Assembly (NCBI GenBank): GCA_037957365.1
Contig: JARHVA010003637.1
Location: 1,055,001 to 1,119,000 of the forward strand
DNA from: Torreya grandis
Lineage: Eukaryota > Streptophyta > Pinopsida > Cupressales > Taxaceae
Length of the DNA: 64,000 nucleotides
Reading direction: 5' to 3'
The position numbers and the translations under genes were made by a program. The notes under the pieces were generated by a model. It was given only the letters and a program-made list of their open reading frames with translations, was not told the DNA's origin and did no database searches. Below, piece after piece: positions 34,830-47,441 of this stretch. Numbering within the stretch: position 1 is the first letter of the stretch; each line of letters begins with the position of its first letter.

Positions 34830-36900
34830 GAGCTAGTACAACTATGGACTATCATTAGTCCCATATTTGGCAAGAAACTTAATGATTTCCTTATAGTCAC
34901 CAAGACTATTCACACCCACATCCCTTAATTTGTTATCAAAATCCTTAACTATAGAAAACACAATAGCCACATGATGAAGAGACTTGATAGCAAATTCAAC
35001 CATTATTCTCCATTTTTATGTATTTTATCCATTTTGCCCTTGATTTATACAACTTCCTCCACCATCTTGACACATAATGAGTAGTTATCTTTATTTTCTT
35101 GGATACGAGCCTCAACAACATCCTCCTTAAACTCATCTGAGTAGGGCTCATTCATTTCACGAAAATGGATAGTTCCCTCAACCTCTTGCTCTAACTCAGA
35201 AGGGGTCCCATCTTTACCAGCCTTAAAAGTATCTTCAAAAAAATTAGAGTCATTAGAGATGATAATACCTTGAGGGTTTAAGGATGGGATCTAAACAATA
35301 TGGTTGGACATGTGAACACTCACACTACCCCCCATCCTCACTCTCAACTAGTTTAGGACCTAGGTCCACATCTTTCCCCAACTCCCCAGCTCCCCTAGTA
35401 TCCTCATTTATAGATTTAGCCTTTTTGGATTGAACATTGCCTACTTCCTCAAAAACCTTACATACCCTTTTGGTAGACCCTTTCATAGTCCTCTAGCTGG
35501 GTGTCCCAATTTTACCATAGGGTGACTTATGGGAATAATCCTTGGAATAAAGGGGGGGTTCCCAATAGGAGTGATACAATATTCAATTTTGGATCCCTCT
35601 AATAGATTTTTAAGGGAGGCTTTGGGGGTCCTAGCATATTTTTTACCCTTACCTTTAACAATAAGAGAAGGGTGAGATGGGGAGCCTTCCAACATGTTAT
35701 CTTTAATTTGCTATAAGGGACACAAGGCTAGATGAAAGTGGTATAATCTTAAGATAAAACCTTGGTGGATGGGAATGAGGGGAAAGTTAGGATTTTTGTC
35801 ATGGATTTCCTTTGTTGACTTAATATAATTCTCCAATGAATACAATAAAACAAAGGGAAAACTAATTTCCATCCTATTCCTAAAATGGCTGAGTAAAGAA
35901 AAGTGATAGTGGTAAAATACCTTGAATCTGCCTTCCAAAGTGAAGAAATTCATTATCATGAGGCAAATTTTCCCCCATGGCACTAACATATTTTCTCTTT
36001 CAAATCCCCCATGGAGCTTCAAAGTATCCTCACCTTCTACTAAAGAAAATCCCCGTGGTTTTTAGGTCCCGCACCCTACTACACCATCTAATTTTTTCCC
36101 TTTGATGGGAAGCCCCATGTCTTGCCCAATCACCTCTTTAGAGACTTTAAAAATAATACCCCCTAAATAAACTTGTCTAGAGTTATCCTCTTAGGACTTT
36201 TTAAACTATCAAGATAGATTCTCATCATGGCCAAACATCCTATCAATGAAATAAGCCACCTCTCCCTCCTATATAATATCCCATACCATAGAGTCTTGTC
36301 AAAATTCCTCTATAGAGATCGACTCAAGCTTAACAATATCACCACCCATCTTTGAAACTAGAGACATACAAAGCCAATGAGACTATTTAAGGTAGAGAGA
36401 AATGAAATTACTTAAAATATAACCAATGAGATTAATAATTCCTTTTGGGCCTATCAAGGACTACATGAGTATTGAGCTCATCATATCAAAATAATTTTGG
36501 AAATCTGCATAACCTTTCCATACTAGAATTTAGACTCATTATTGACCCATGTTTGTCACCTCATGCAATAATCACTAGATATGGGATGAGTTAAGAAATA
36601 ATTAACCTCAATCCATCTTGAACTATCAACATCCCCTTCTCTAATCATCATTTGATAGTTCATCTTCCTAACCGTATGACTTGTCAACATATTAGTCTAC
36701 CTATCTATCTCTCACCTCTTCCATTTCATTGAAGTCCATTTAACCACCCAGTTAGCATGACTTTGCTTCCTTAGCTTCTAAGTGAACCAATTTTTAGACC
36801 AAATATTTCTCCCACATTTTGAAATCCAGGTGGGTATCTTGATGTTTTTACTTATTAATTCCATGTTTGTTTTACTCCCATTCGCATGCCTATTATAAAA
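34830..36900 (-). pseudogene. Unidentified large decayed reading frame
   Basis: Over about 2 kb the minus strand gives protein-like text in alternating frames. Landmarks are SRWIEVNYFLTHPISSDYC (about 36600), SKEVIGQDMGLPIKGKNW (about 36100), GRFKVFYHYHFSLLSHFRN and ISFPFVLLYSLENYI (frame 36022-35711), and a basic Pro-rich part at 35695-35483. The end near 34900 reads VKDFDNKLRDVGVNSLGDY. The pattern VIG..MGLPI.G resembles text I associate with plant transposon-associated proteins, but I cannot name a family. It lies directly beyond the 3' end of the LINE. It could be the ORF of a further transposon or a captured gene fragment. Confidence 0.4.
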
Positions 36901-37089
36901 TTCCAAAGGAGTTCTAATTTCCAAGTCCTAGGCTTGGAATTCATCGATTCCATAATCCATAGGTATTTTATCACCTTTCAAGGGGAATTACTCACCTACA
37001 CTCAAAATGAGTATGTAGATGATGAGGACCCCACACTACTTAATCCATATTTTTTATTCCATCTTTATTGAAAAGGATTTGTATTTCAC

Positions 37090-37500
37090 TTGGTAGATAA
37101 GATAGGGTTCTCCATCACCACCAGCCATTACTATTGCTTCCTAAATTTTCCATAGAACATAAAAATACATTTCCCTCCCTATAAATATGGGAGACTTTGT
37201 ACCCTTCCATAGCATTAAGAAAAAATTAGATGTCTCCTAATATATCCACTAGTTTGTAACCTATATCTACTATTCCATGTGTAGTATTGAATTAATTGTG
37301 AATATCCTTTAACATGAAGTTTTTAAATGTTTAGGTAAATAACAAGTTTAATTCCACACAAAATAGCTAAGGCCTCCACCTCATTATTTCCTTTAATGCC
37401 AATTCCCCTAGTGTATTCCACCAGAAACATTTTAGAGTTCAGACATGGGGTTCCCCATAAATGTTTAGGCTTATTATCCATTGTTATAATATTATTTGTT
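37090..37500 (-). pseudogene. C-terminal RNase H domain of LINE ORF2
   Basis: The minus strand near 37460-37280 reads GIGIKGNNEVEALAILCGIK and LHVKGYSQLIQ. This matches plant LINE/host-like RNase H (G..NNEAEALAL..G...A, L.VEGDS..I) with the catalytic Glu kept in EVEAL and the following Asp of GDS replaced by Tyr. It comes right after the zinc-knuckle region, at the C-terminus of ORF2. Such domains are known in a subset of plant L1 elements. Confidence 0.7.
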
Positions 37501-40500
37501 CTTAAAAACTTGGAGGGATCTAAATATAATTGAATTTGTTGGTATTAATATTCTCTGTGAGGAGTTTAGAGAATGTTTGAAACACCTCAAACAAGGTTTT
37601 ATATTTCTCCTTGAAAATTTTATTGTTGCATTCTTTCCATAAGTTTCACACAAGGTGAGAGTGAATTCAAATCCATAATTCATTCACTATTTTAAATATG
37701 AATGGGGATCCCCAATATCTAATTAGGTCCACCAATGTGACATTAAAAATCTATCTCAAGTTCAGTCTCTACATAATAAGGCTCTAAATCTCCCAAGCAA
37801 AGTTGCAATGCAAAACAAGGTGAGTGGTCATTTCTTCCTTCTCCCCATAGAGAATACTTCTATTTGGAATTTAAAATCCTCTCTTCTTTAAATTTTATAG
37901 AGTCTAAATTTTATTATGTATTAATATCCACCAAAAAATTGATCGTTGATAGAAGTTTTTGATGCTAAACTTTACTCCATAGCTTTTCCTCACCATTTTC
38001 TAACAACAATTCATAGGAAATTTTAACAGTGTAAAATCCCCTGTCATTCTTATCCTAGATTATCTGATCTTGTTTGGGAAAAAGAGAGATCTTAAATTTA
38101 TCCAAATCATATTTCAATTAAATGGCAATCTCTTTAATCTCCACTTGATCAGGGACACATTCTATGATGTTTTTCTAACTCCTATTATCCCCATTTCTAT
38201 TAATGTAGTTAACCACTATATCTCCAAAAAAACTACAAGCTCTATCCATAATTCTACCATAACTCAAATATTTAAGGGGTATATCCTTTAACCATCTATC
38301 TTCCTAAAATATAACATTATTTTCATCCCCAATCTTACATATGATGCCTCTGTAGAGGAGACCATGGGTTTTAAGAGTCCCATTCAAAATTAGATATTCT
38401 TTAGGAAGACCATGTTCCATTAATATCCTTATACCAATATCCCCATTGAGATACTTAGCTATAATGATCTCACCCCAATCCTTGTTCCTTTGAATTAGGT
38501 TTCACCCTATCTTTTCCATGAGGGTTTTGTTCATGAGATGTATCCTCCTTAAACTGAGACCTCCCTAATATTTGGTATTACAAACCTTTTCCCATCTAAC
38601 CAGTGCAATCCTCTTATTTTCTTCTACTCTTGACCATAGGAATTTTTTTTGTATCTACTGAATCTTCTCAACCACAAATTTTTATATTTTGAATATACTG
38701 AGGAGGTAGTTAGGGGTGCCTTAAAGAAAATCTTTTAGGAGGTGGAACTTGCCTGCTTAACTCATTAGTGTTCCTTTCCAGTCCACCAATTTTATTTGTA
38801 TCTTTTCAATAATTATGTTCCAATAATATGATGTGACTTTAGAGATTGTAAGTAGAAGCTAAAGATAGGTGGCAGGTAGCCTCTCACTGGATCATCCCAA
38901 AGCTCTGGTGATTTTCTACTAAAGGTCCTCTTGAGTATTCAAGAAATGGATATGGGTTTTCTCAAAGTTGATACTCTATCCAGAGGCCCCTTTAAAGGTG
39001 TTAAGCAAGATTTTCCATCTTCCTACTTCCACAATAGAAGAAGTTCTAAATAATATAGTGTCATAAATAAACTATTGGATAATTAAAGGTTGAGCTATGG
39101 AAATAGGCTTTATGCCTCTAAGCTACCCCTACATGAGTAATTTTTTGGCATTCCTACCCAAGACTTCTACCAGTAAAATGAAGAGATGGGGAGAAAGGGG
39201 GTCTTCCTGTCTAAGGCCTCTCCCTAAGGGGAAATAGCCTTTGGGAGAACCATTAACCATAATAAATAATCTGACTATATAAATACACTCCTTCACCAAG
39301 TTAATCACTCGGTCTTAAAAGCCAAATTTCTTGAGGACTCTAATAAAAAATTCCCAATTAACTCTATCATACCCTTTAGAGATATCTAATTTGAATATCA
39401 TAACTAGGGTTTTTCTTTTAGAGATTGAGTGAATTATTTCATGGGTAGTGATGGCCATATCAATAATTTTCATACCTAGAACAAATCCTTTTTGGTTAGG
39501 GGAAATGAGTTTGTCTAATAAAGGTTGAAGTCTGAAGACCAAAATCTTAGTGAAAATTTTGAACATCATATTATAGAGGTTAATTAGTCTGAAGTCTGAC
39601 ATGGAGAAGGCATCCATATTCTTCAAAACTAGGGCTATAAAAGTAATATTTAATTGCCTCAAGAGTTTACCTATCTAAAAGAAATATTTGGCTACATTTG
39701 TGACATCTTTCCCAATAACATCAAAAAATGTTTGGAATAAAGTTGGGGGGAACCCATATAGACCTAGAGCTTTAAAATCTCCTATTGATAAGATAATATC
39801 CCTAACTTCCTCCTCTATAATTGGTTCAATCAGCAAGTTATTATCATCATCAGATAAAACGGTGGGGATGGCATCTAGAAGGAACTTGTTATCTCCTTAT
39901 AGGATGTTGACTTGTGCTTCCAAAACATTCTCAAAGTAATTAGAGGCCACCTTCACTATTTCCTCATCATCTTCTACCACATACCCATTATCATTCAATA
40001 ACTTATAGAGTTTCTCTTTTGATGTCTCAATGTGGACTGATGAAAGAAGGACATGTTCCTATCCCCCTCTTTCAACCATTGAATCTTAGATTTTTGTTTC
40101 CAATAAACCTCCTCTTTCAAGGTTAAAACCCAATCTTTTTAGAGGGAAATTTCTAATTTTTATAGCTCTTTGGACAATTCCCCTTACTCCATCTTAGTTT
40201 GGACATCTAGTACTTGTTTTTTTATGTTTCTCTTCTTGACTAGAAGATTACCAAAAGTGTATTTTTTCCATCCCTTAACTTTGTTACTTACATTGGATAA
40301 TTTTTAAACTAGTCTATATATATTGAAACCCCAAATATAAATGTTCCACCATTCAACAAAGAAGCCTCTAAATTCTAGGTGGAACACCCACATCATTTCA
40401 AATTTGAATGGGAAGGGGCCTTTAGACTTCCTTTCTTGCTATTTTAACATTAAAGGGTTGTGGTAAAATCCAACTCTAGGAAGAGCAACTAGATTAACAA

Positions 40501-41128
40501 GATTGGCTATGGTTTGATTGGAGGATATTAAAAATTTTCCAAGCTTTACCTGAATAAGATTACTCCCTTGTCTTCTATTAGACCAATAAAATATGGGCCC
40601 TCTAGATCCACATCCATTAGGCCAATATTCATATGAAAGTATGCCAAATCTACCATGTTTTTAGAGTGGTCTGTTAGACCCCCATTTTTTTAGATAGATA
40701 AAGTGGGGTATTCAGGTTCCCTACCACCATCCATTTAGTTCCCCCCAAAAAAATATCTTTACTGAGAGGTTATCCCAGACTTTTTTTCTCCCACTGTGAG
40801 TATTTAGGGAGTAGACATTGACTAAAGTCCATGAAATATAACTACACTAGAAGGAAATTTTAATAAAATAACTAGAATAGGCTACCACCCTTCCTTGAAA
40901 TTTATGGCTCCATAGTGTGGCAATACCTCTCAAAGCTCCTTGAGATTTACTAATGGCATAGTTGGCATTAGGCCAAATATTTCTCACCACTAGCTTTAAA
41001 TTCTCCTTAGACATCTTGCCTTCTTGAAGTACTAGAATATCTACTTTATTTTCTAAAATGTAATAGTTAACAAGTAGTTATTTATGAAGGCTATTAAGCC
41101 CTTTGATATTCCAAGAAACTATCTTCAT
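37500..41128 (-). pseudogene. LINE ORF2: endonuclease, reverse transcriptase, zf-RVT region
   Basis: The ATG at 41128 opens with MKIVSWNIKGLNS, the start of an APE-type endonuclease, followed by VDILVLQEGKMS (catalytic Glu) and ANYAISKSQGALRGIATLW. A coiled Lys-rich linker (about 40300-40060) precedes RT: the open frame 39662-39315 has MDAFSMSDFRLINLYNMMFK, NQKGFVLGMKIIDMAI and FKLDISKGYDRVNWEF, classical LINE RT motifs. Then come LRQEDPLSPHLFILLVE and a damaged active site FIYDTILF (family F.DDT.LF, first Asp lost). Near 37830-37620 LHCNFAWEI and LWKECNNKIF mark the zf-RVT region. About 1340 codons in total, the usual length. Many single stops. Confidence 0.9.
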
Positions 41129-41148
41129 TTTTTAGTCTTCTTAAGGGG

Positions 41149-43286
41149 TGTTGATGCTTGGATTTACACCCTTAAGGAAATTCTTATTTTTTGTCATCCA
41201 AATGGCACAATGGAATCATCTCTCTTGATGTGGGTGATAATTCCATTGAGATGAATCTATAAATGAGGGGCTATCTCCCCTTGATGCACCTTGAATCTCT
41301 TTCTAAACTAACAACTATGAATTAAAATGGAGAAGGAAAATAATTGGGAAAAAAAGTGGTGATGTACCAATATTTGATATCCTCTTAAGACTAAAACCAC
41401 TACTTGAAGATAAACAAGGGTGTTTCACACAAAGTCACAACAAAGACATTGTTGTATCAGTATTTCATAAGTTAGATTTAGAAAGGTATTTGACATTTAG
41501 GAGGGTGATGAATTATTATACAAAGAGAATACACATATACCACTTCTAAGACATTTATACACTTAGTAAAGAATGCTAATAGAGAACTACAGCATCATCC
41601 TTTTTGTACATTGGTAAGTGACCATATATTGATATGCTAGAAAATAACCTTTTCAATAGTCATTATCAACAAGATTTGAAATTATACTCAATAGTGTAAT
41701 GTGAAAATGGCAAAATCACTTATATATTTCTTTAAGAGTTACCAGTACAAATCTGGTTAGAGTTTTACCATAACTAATAGAGGCCCCCAAATGAGTATAA
41801 AGAGTAAATATATATAATTTTTTTGAAAATTTCAAGCAAATAAAAGTCTAAAAATGATTTAAACATGTGTCAACTTGAGATTAGAACAATTGTGATGCAT
41901 TTTGTAAGGTGGTCTCTTTATGATTATGCCAGTAGAATTAAGATATTCCAAACAACATTTTGCCATAAATGGATCCATTGGTTAGAGTTTTGTTTAGATG
42001 TTATCTTCTCTTTGGTAGCTCATTGAGATGTGAAATGGCATATAACAACTGGAATTATCAATTGCCTATTTCTACTTGATGTGCATTGTTGTTTAAAATC
42101 TCACTATCTGTCACCTTTATCTTTGCCTTTTGGTTCCAACACTTTATTTTAAACTCCAATGTCTATTATTTGTAACTTGAAATTGAAATTTTTTGGGCTC
42201 ACTCCTTTCAATCTCAATGGCTAACTTTTGTAGTCTGAATTTGATGTTTTGCAGGCCATCACTCCTCGAGCATTTCTTCAAAAAAATTATCTTTGGCATT
42301 TTTTGGACTTTTTTTCCATGAATACTTTTACCAAAATAATTCATTTAGTTATTTTATTTCCTTCTTTTCTTTTAGCTTTGCTAATTGGTTCATTTCCTTC
42401 AGTCAAAAAGTCTGAAGGAAATATTATCTTTATAATCTTCTTCTTAAACCATTTATTTGGACAAAATGTCTAAAAGAATTAAATCTTTCAGGCCCCTCAT
42501 AAACTTCCTTCAGATAAAAAGTCCAAAGGAATTCTTTCCTTTGCAAATTTCCCTTTAGGATTTTTGAAAATAACCCTTTGACTTCTCATAATGATCTCTT
42601 TCTCTTCAGCTTTCCTATGGATACCCTTTAGAAAAAACAACATACCCTTCAAGATTTTAAAATGGTCCTTAGGGAAAAATGAAATGGTCTACCTTTTCTC
42701 TAAAATAATCCTTAATAATTTATATGAAGTACCCTTTATAAATGGAATTGAACTTTTAAAAGATTTATTTGGACCTTCAAAAAAGTTATTTCAGACAAAA
42801 TGTCCAAAATAATTCTTTCCTTTAGTTTTTTTGCTAAGTGCCCTCCAAAAAGGCAAGTGTCCAATTTCTAAAGAAAAATGCCCTTCAGTAAAGTTTCCAA
42901 TGTATCATTCATAAAGATGAGCATACCCTTCATAATTGTGAAAAGGTCATTTTTGATATGAAATATTCCTTCAAAAAATTTGTCACCTACCCTTCTCAAA
43001 AATTACTTCAGACAAAAAGTTTGAAATAATTCAATAAGGACTTAGAATAAAAACTAAAATAAATATACCTTAGCAAAGGAGTTATCCAAAATACTAGAGA
43101 ACAAAGCTTTTAAAAGGAAAACACTTGGATTTTTACATGTAAAAGATTTCATCATTATATGAGAACACTTCTTGCATACTTGACATGAAACTTGCATGCT
43201 ATATTTGGACAAAGGTATAGACTCAGACATTTTTTTGCAAAAAGGGGTGCCCAAATTTAGCCTAAAGGACCAAAATTTGGTCAATA
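41149..43286 (-). repeat. Element F 3' LTR
   Basis: Aligns with 49625-52051: the start (gcttggatttacaccctt), the block at 41330-41500, the block at 41730-41800, and the ccttc/gaagg-rich block at 42390-43040, ending in ccaaaatttggtca. It lacks the long microsatellite of the other copy: at that point (41800-41822) it has only gagtaaatatatataattt. Confidence 0.88.
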
Positions 43287-43640
43287 AATTGGTGACTCAT
43301 ATGGGTAGTGTGCTTGCTACACTGACCTGACCAGTAGCCTTATCTAACTAAGGGATAATGGAGTCAATGAATTTTTTGAAGATTACTAACAAGGACTATG
43401 CCCAAACAAACACAAGGAAACACATCACACAAGAAAAGAAAGACTAAGAAAAGACAACACAAAACTAGATAAGGACAAACTCACTCATGTGCATAATCAC
43501 TTAGGGAACATAAGGAAAATAGGAAACTATGTACAACAAAAAAACCATCAATAACAATCATTTAGATATATCCCATTGACTAGGATATGTAGCTCCTCTC
43601 CATCCAACTTTGAGATATGGAAAGCATTGTGCTATTTTCA

Positions 43641-44760
43641 CTATGTGATCACATATAGGCCACTCCACAAAGCATCAAACTTTATGTGTTTTCCAAGATT
43701 AGCCCTATCTTCATCCCATATTAGGACAATGTCTCCTTCTTTAAATCTCTTTGACATAGACTTCCTATCAAAATTATTATTTTTTAATTGTTGGTGATTA
43801 GTCATGGTGTGCATAGCTTGATCTTTTATTTCATCAAGTTTCATCAACTAACATAATCTGACCTCCATACTATCATTTTCCATTAATTATAGCTGATAGG
43901 TGAGGTCTAAGGCTAGTAACTCAAGTGAGATAGGAAGTATAGCTTCCCTTTCATACACAAGTGTATATGGTGAGTTTTCAATTACTCTCTTTGGGGTGAT
44001 CCTATTAACCCAAAGAGATATCTTCAAGTTGGTGTGTCATGTCATTTGATTCTCTTCCATTATTCTCTTAAAGATCCTGATCAAGTTCTTATTTGTGGAC
44101 TTAGCTAGTCCATTCCCTTAGGGGTAATAGTTGGAGGAGGTGATAAACTAGATGCCATACTTCAAAGCCCATTCACTTGTCCTTGCTCTTAAAAAGGCCA
44201 ATGCATTATCTAAGATGATTAATGAAGGAGCTCCAAATCTAGTTACTATACCTTCATTTAAGTCTAGGACTAAGTATTCATTTTCCTCTATAAGAGCTAA
44301 AACTTCCACCCATCTTGTAAAATAATCAATGGTTAACAACACCCACTTGTGACTAGAACTAGAAGGAGGATTGATCATACCTATGAAATCTAAACACCAT
44401 TGCATGAAGGGTTGTTCAACCTAGATTGGATGAAGGGGTAAAGTAGTTAGCTTTTGTTTTCCATCAAAAATAGCACACTTTTGGAATTTTATTACCCAAG
44501 CATGGGTGTCTTTAAACAAGTTTGGCTAAAAATAACCAATCCTCATTATCTTGGTAGCTATGGTTCTCAGAGCAAAGTGACCACTAGATGGTCCATCATG
44601 AAACTCATGAAATAATTTATCAATATGATCTAGATCAATGCATCTCAAAATAACACATAAAAAGTCTTTTCTAAATATCACTCCATCAACTAGCACATAG
44701 GGAATGGATTGTAGTGTAAGTACCTTATCTTGCCCTATTAAGAACTTGTGGACACTCATC
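43641..44760 (-). pseudogene. Integrase (element F)
   Basis: Zinc finger: the end of frame 44759-44526 has LFHEFHDGPSSGHFALRTIA. Core: frame 44405-44148 has CLDFIGMINPPSSSSHKWVL, TIDYFTRWVEVLAL (catalytic Asp in DYF) and TRFGAPSLIILDNALAFLRA (second Asp). Catalytic Glu lies in the less readable stretch to 44000. C-terminal domain: frame 43847-43641 has RFKEGDIVLIWDEDRANLGK, the usual GD.VL...D....G.GK segment. Stops separate the three parts. The wording is that of non-chromoviral (Tat/Athila-type) plant gypsy integrases. Confidence 0.88.
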
Positions 44761-44789
44761 AGTTTGTAAGGAATGAATCATGTCTTATG

Positions 44790-45310
44790 TCTAACTCCTT
44801 ATGGTTAAAGGTATAACTACTATAATATCATCATGAAGTGATAAAATAACCTCCCTTTTCTCTTTTAGTTTTGAAACAAGATGCTCACACAGTCCTTCTC
44901 CTTTCACTATCTTGGTTTTTTTGATCTCCACATCGTATTCCATCACTTTGGTGATCCAACCTACCCTTTTCTCACTCAAATGTCTGCTCAACAAAAATTC
45001 TTTCACACTAGGATTAGGCATAAAAATGTGAATATTGTTATTAGATATCATATGTTTGAAATTCTTTAAGCTCTTTATGACTGAAAGTACTTGTTTCTCC
45101 AGATATGTATATATTGTCTCATAACCTTCTAGACCTTGAATGAAAAAGGAAATAGGTTATTCCAAATTATCCACATTATATTGAGTGAGCATGGTATATA
45201 TTACCTCTTCATTCCAAAAATTATATAAATTAAAGTCCTTGGAAAAGTGTGGACTTGCAAGAGTAGGGGCCTAGGCTTTGGTTTGCTTGATCTCTTCAAA
45301 AATTTATTTT
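44790..45310 (-). pseudogene. Gypsy-type RNase H (element F)
   Basis: On the minus strand near 45170-45060: ISFFIQGLEGYETIYTYLEK, then QVLSVIKSLKNFKHMI, matching I.F.S..L.GYE..Y...EK.VLALV.A...FRHY. Frame 45051-44791 continues with PSVKEFLLSRHLSEKRVGWI and EIKKTKIVKGEGLCEHL, the tail between RNase H and integrase (KGQALADHLA). Confidence 0.8.
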
Positions 45311-45379
45311 CTCCTTCCTGTCCAGGTGAATATCTCATATTTCCTTAGCATATAGGTCAAGGGATTGAATAGGTTAGAA

Positions 45380-46420
45380 AAATATAGAATAAACCTCCTA
45401 ATTAAATTTATCTTTCCAAAGAAACTTCTAAACCTTTTTTATGCTTACGTAAAGACAATGCCAAGATGACACTTACCCTTTCTAGATCAATGGATAGACC
45501 TTTCTTAGAAATAATATGTCCTAGTATTTTACCTTAATGAATATAAAATACACACTTCTTTGGGTTTAGAGATATCCCCAACTCTCTCCACTTCTCAAAA
45601 ATCTACCTCAGATGTTTCAAGTGATCTTTTGCTTCCTTGGAGAAAATTGTCACATCATCTAGATAAACCAATACAATGTCATTGATTAGTCCTTGGAAAG
45701 CCATATCCATTTCACATTATAAAGTATCTACAGCATTTGACAATCCAAATGGCATGTTCAAATAATCATATGTACCCCATTTGGTGGTGAAGGTTGTCTT
45801 TTATGGTCACTTTCCTTCACCAAAATCTGATTATACCTAAAATAACCATCTAAGAGAGAAAACCTCTCACTATCTACCACCACTTGTAGAATTTGTTCCA
45901 TAAAAGGGAAGGGGTAATTATCTCTCAAAGAAAATATTTTTAAGTCCCTAAATTCCACACACAACCTTATCCCCCCATTTTTATTTTTAACAAGGATTAA
46001 GTTGGCCAACCAAGAAGAATGCTTAATAGGAAAGATGATTCTAGACTCAATCAACTTAGTGAGTTATTTTTTCATGAGTGGTTCAATCTTGGGATTGATT
46101 GGTCTTTGTATTTTTTTGATGGGTTTTTCATTTTCATCTATATCTATAGTATGTTGAGCTAAGATTGGGTCAAAACCCCTCAAATCACTATACTCCCATG
46201 CAAAAATATCACTAAACTCTTTACATAGTTTAACAAAATCATGCTTCTCTTGATTAGTACATACCTTTCCAAGTGAAAGTAACTTATATTTGAAGATATA
46301 TACCCTTTCATAATTCTCTTTTTTTATTGACATGATTACCTTCTCTTTCTTGAGTTGGTTATCCTCATTGAATATGCTTTCAAGAGTCACTAGGCCATTG
46401 GGAAGCTTGTTAGAATTCAA
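45380..46420 (-). pseudogene. Reverse transcriptase (element F)
   Basis: Frame 46420-46064 holds the pre-RT segment (FSDIFAWEYSDLRGFDPILA, then HTIDIDENEKPIKKIQRPIN). After one stop, frame 46054-45758 holds the palm: IFPIKHSSWLANLILVKNKN, GIRLCVEFRDL and DNYPFPFMEQILQ. These match V...WVANLV.V.KKNG..R.CVDFR.LN and DNYPLP.M..IL. The active site near 45670-45650 is intact, VYLDDVTIFSKEAKDHLKHL, a YxDD box. A frameshift lies between palm and YLDD, and the 3' part carries several stops. Confidence 0.9.
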
Positions 46421-46619
46421 CTAGATAATTTGCCCTCCATATTGTTGTTAAAGATTAGATTGATTATTTTTAGAGAAATCAACTTCTTCCTATAGGAAAC
46501 ATGTTATTTTCTAGTCATTATCAAACACCTACCAATTTGTGACATTGTCTAGTATAGAAGGTCTCACAATCACTTATAAATGAGGTTGATTCTTGTCTTC
46601 TCTTATGCCCTTTGGAACA

Positions 46620-47020
46620 TTAAACTAATCTCTAATCACTGCCATTCTATCAGAATGATTGTTATCTTCACCTAAAATAGAAATGATTTTGAATTCCATG
46701 AAATCTTATATAAGGTCCCAAACTTTATGATTATATGACTTGAGCAAAGAGTTTTTGGTTAAATTCTATCCTCTAGCTTGATTCACAACAAGCTCACTAT
46801 CACCAAATACTTATAATTCCTTGATACCTCCTTTCCTTTCCCACTCTATGCCATGAATGATGGCCTCATATTTATATATATTACAATTACAAAATAACTA
46901 AAATCTAAAATTTGAAAATACCTCTCTTTTGAAGGTGAAACCAACATGGCTCCACCACCTACCCCAATTTTTCTTTTAGATCCATCAAAGAAGAGCTACC
47001 ACAAGCCATTCACATCTTCA
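46620..47020 (-). pseudogene. Additional RNase H domain between protease and RT (element F)
   Basis: The minus strand reads LFFDGSKRKIGVGGGAMLVS (first Asp), and after a +1 frameshift YKYEAIIHGIEWERKGGIKE (catalytic Glu), FGDSELVVNQARG (Asp) and HSDRMAVIRD (last Asp). All four D-E-D-D positions of a type 1 RNase H are present. The wording (FDGS, YEA...G, GDSELV.NQ, AD.LA) is that of the host/archaeal-like RNase H, not the gypsy RNase H, which is also present at 44790-45310. Stops occur at three former Gln-like positions. Its location, 3' of protease and 5' of RT, is discussed as a finding. Confidence 0.82.
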
Positions 47021-47441
47021 TTTGACTTCATAAAATTAGGCATGAATGAATCCTTATAATGCATATAATATACTCTAATAATATATTCCTCAATAAACTT
47101 GTAAGGATCATGCACATAGTTGTCATTTCCCCACTCATCTAGGAGCAAATCAAAAACTCCTTCAAGGGAAGATGATGGCAATTGATCAATGTGAAACTCC
47201 CCGTCATCAATGATAGCATAGTTAAAATTTTATAACTTTGATTAATATGGTTCCAAGTGATCTTTATGAATAGGTTTTGACTCAATCTTCACCTTAGTGC
47301 CATACTTGTTCTAAACACCATGTAGGACCAATTAGTTACCAAGTATCCACCTATCTTAGATGTAAAGTCTCTTGACAAGCAAAGAGAAAAATAGGGAGGT
47401 AAATATTCACCTATCACATCATAAGGGATTAAAAAAGTAAG

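Noticed and set aside
39688..39939. Plus-strand 83-codon frame
   Set aside because: It is antisense to LINE ORF2, whose RT motifs on the minus strand are unmistakable.
42249..42812. Plus-strand frames with Phe/Leu-rich text
   Set aside because: They lie in the LTR stem-loop block and recur as low-complexity translations in each LTR copy.
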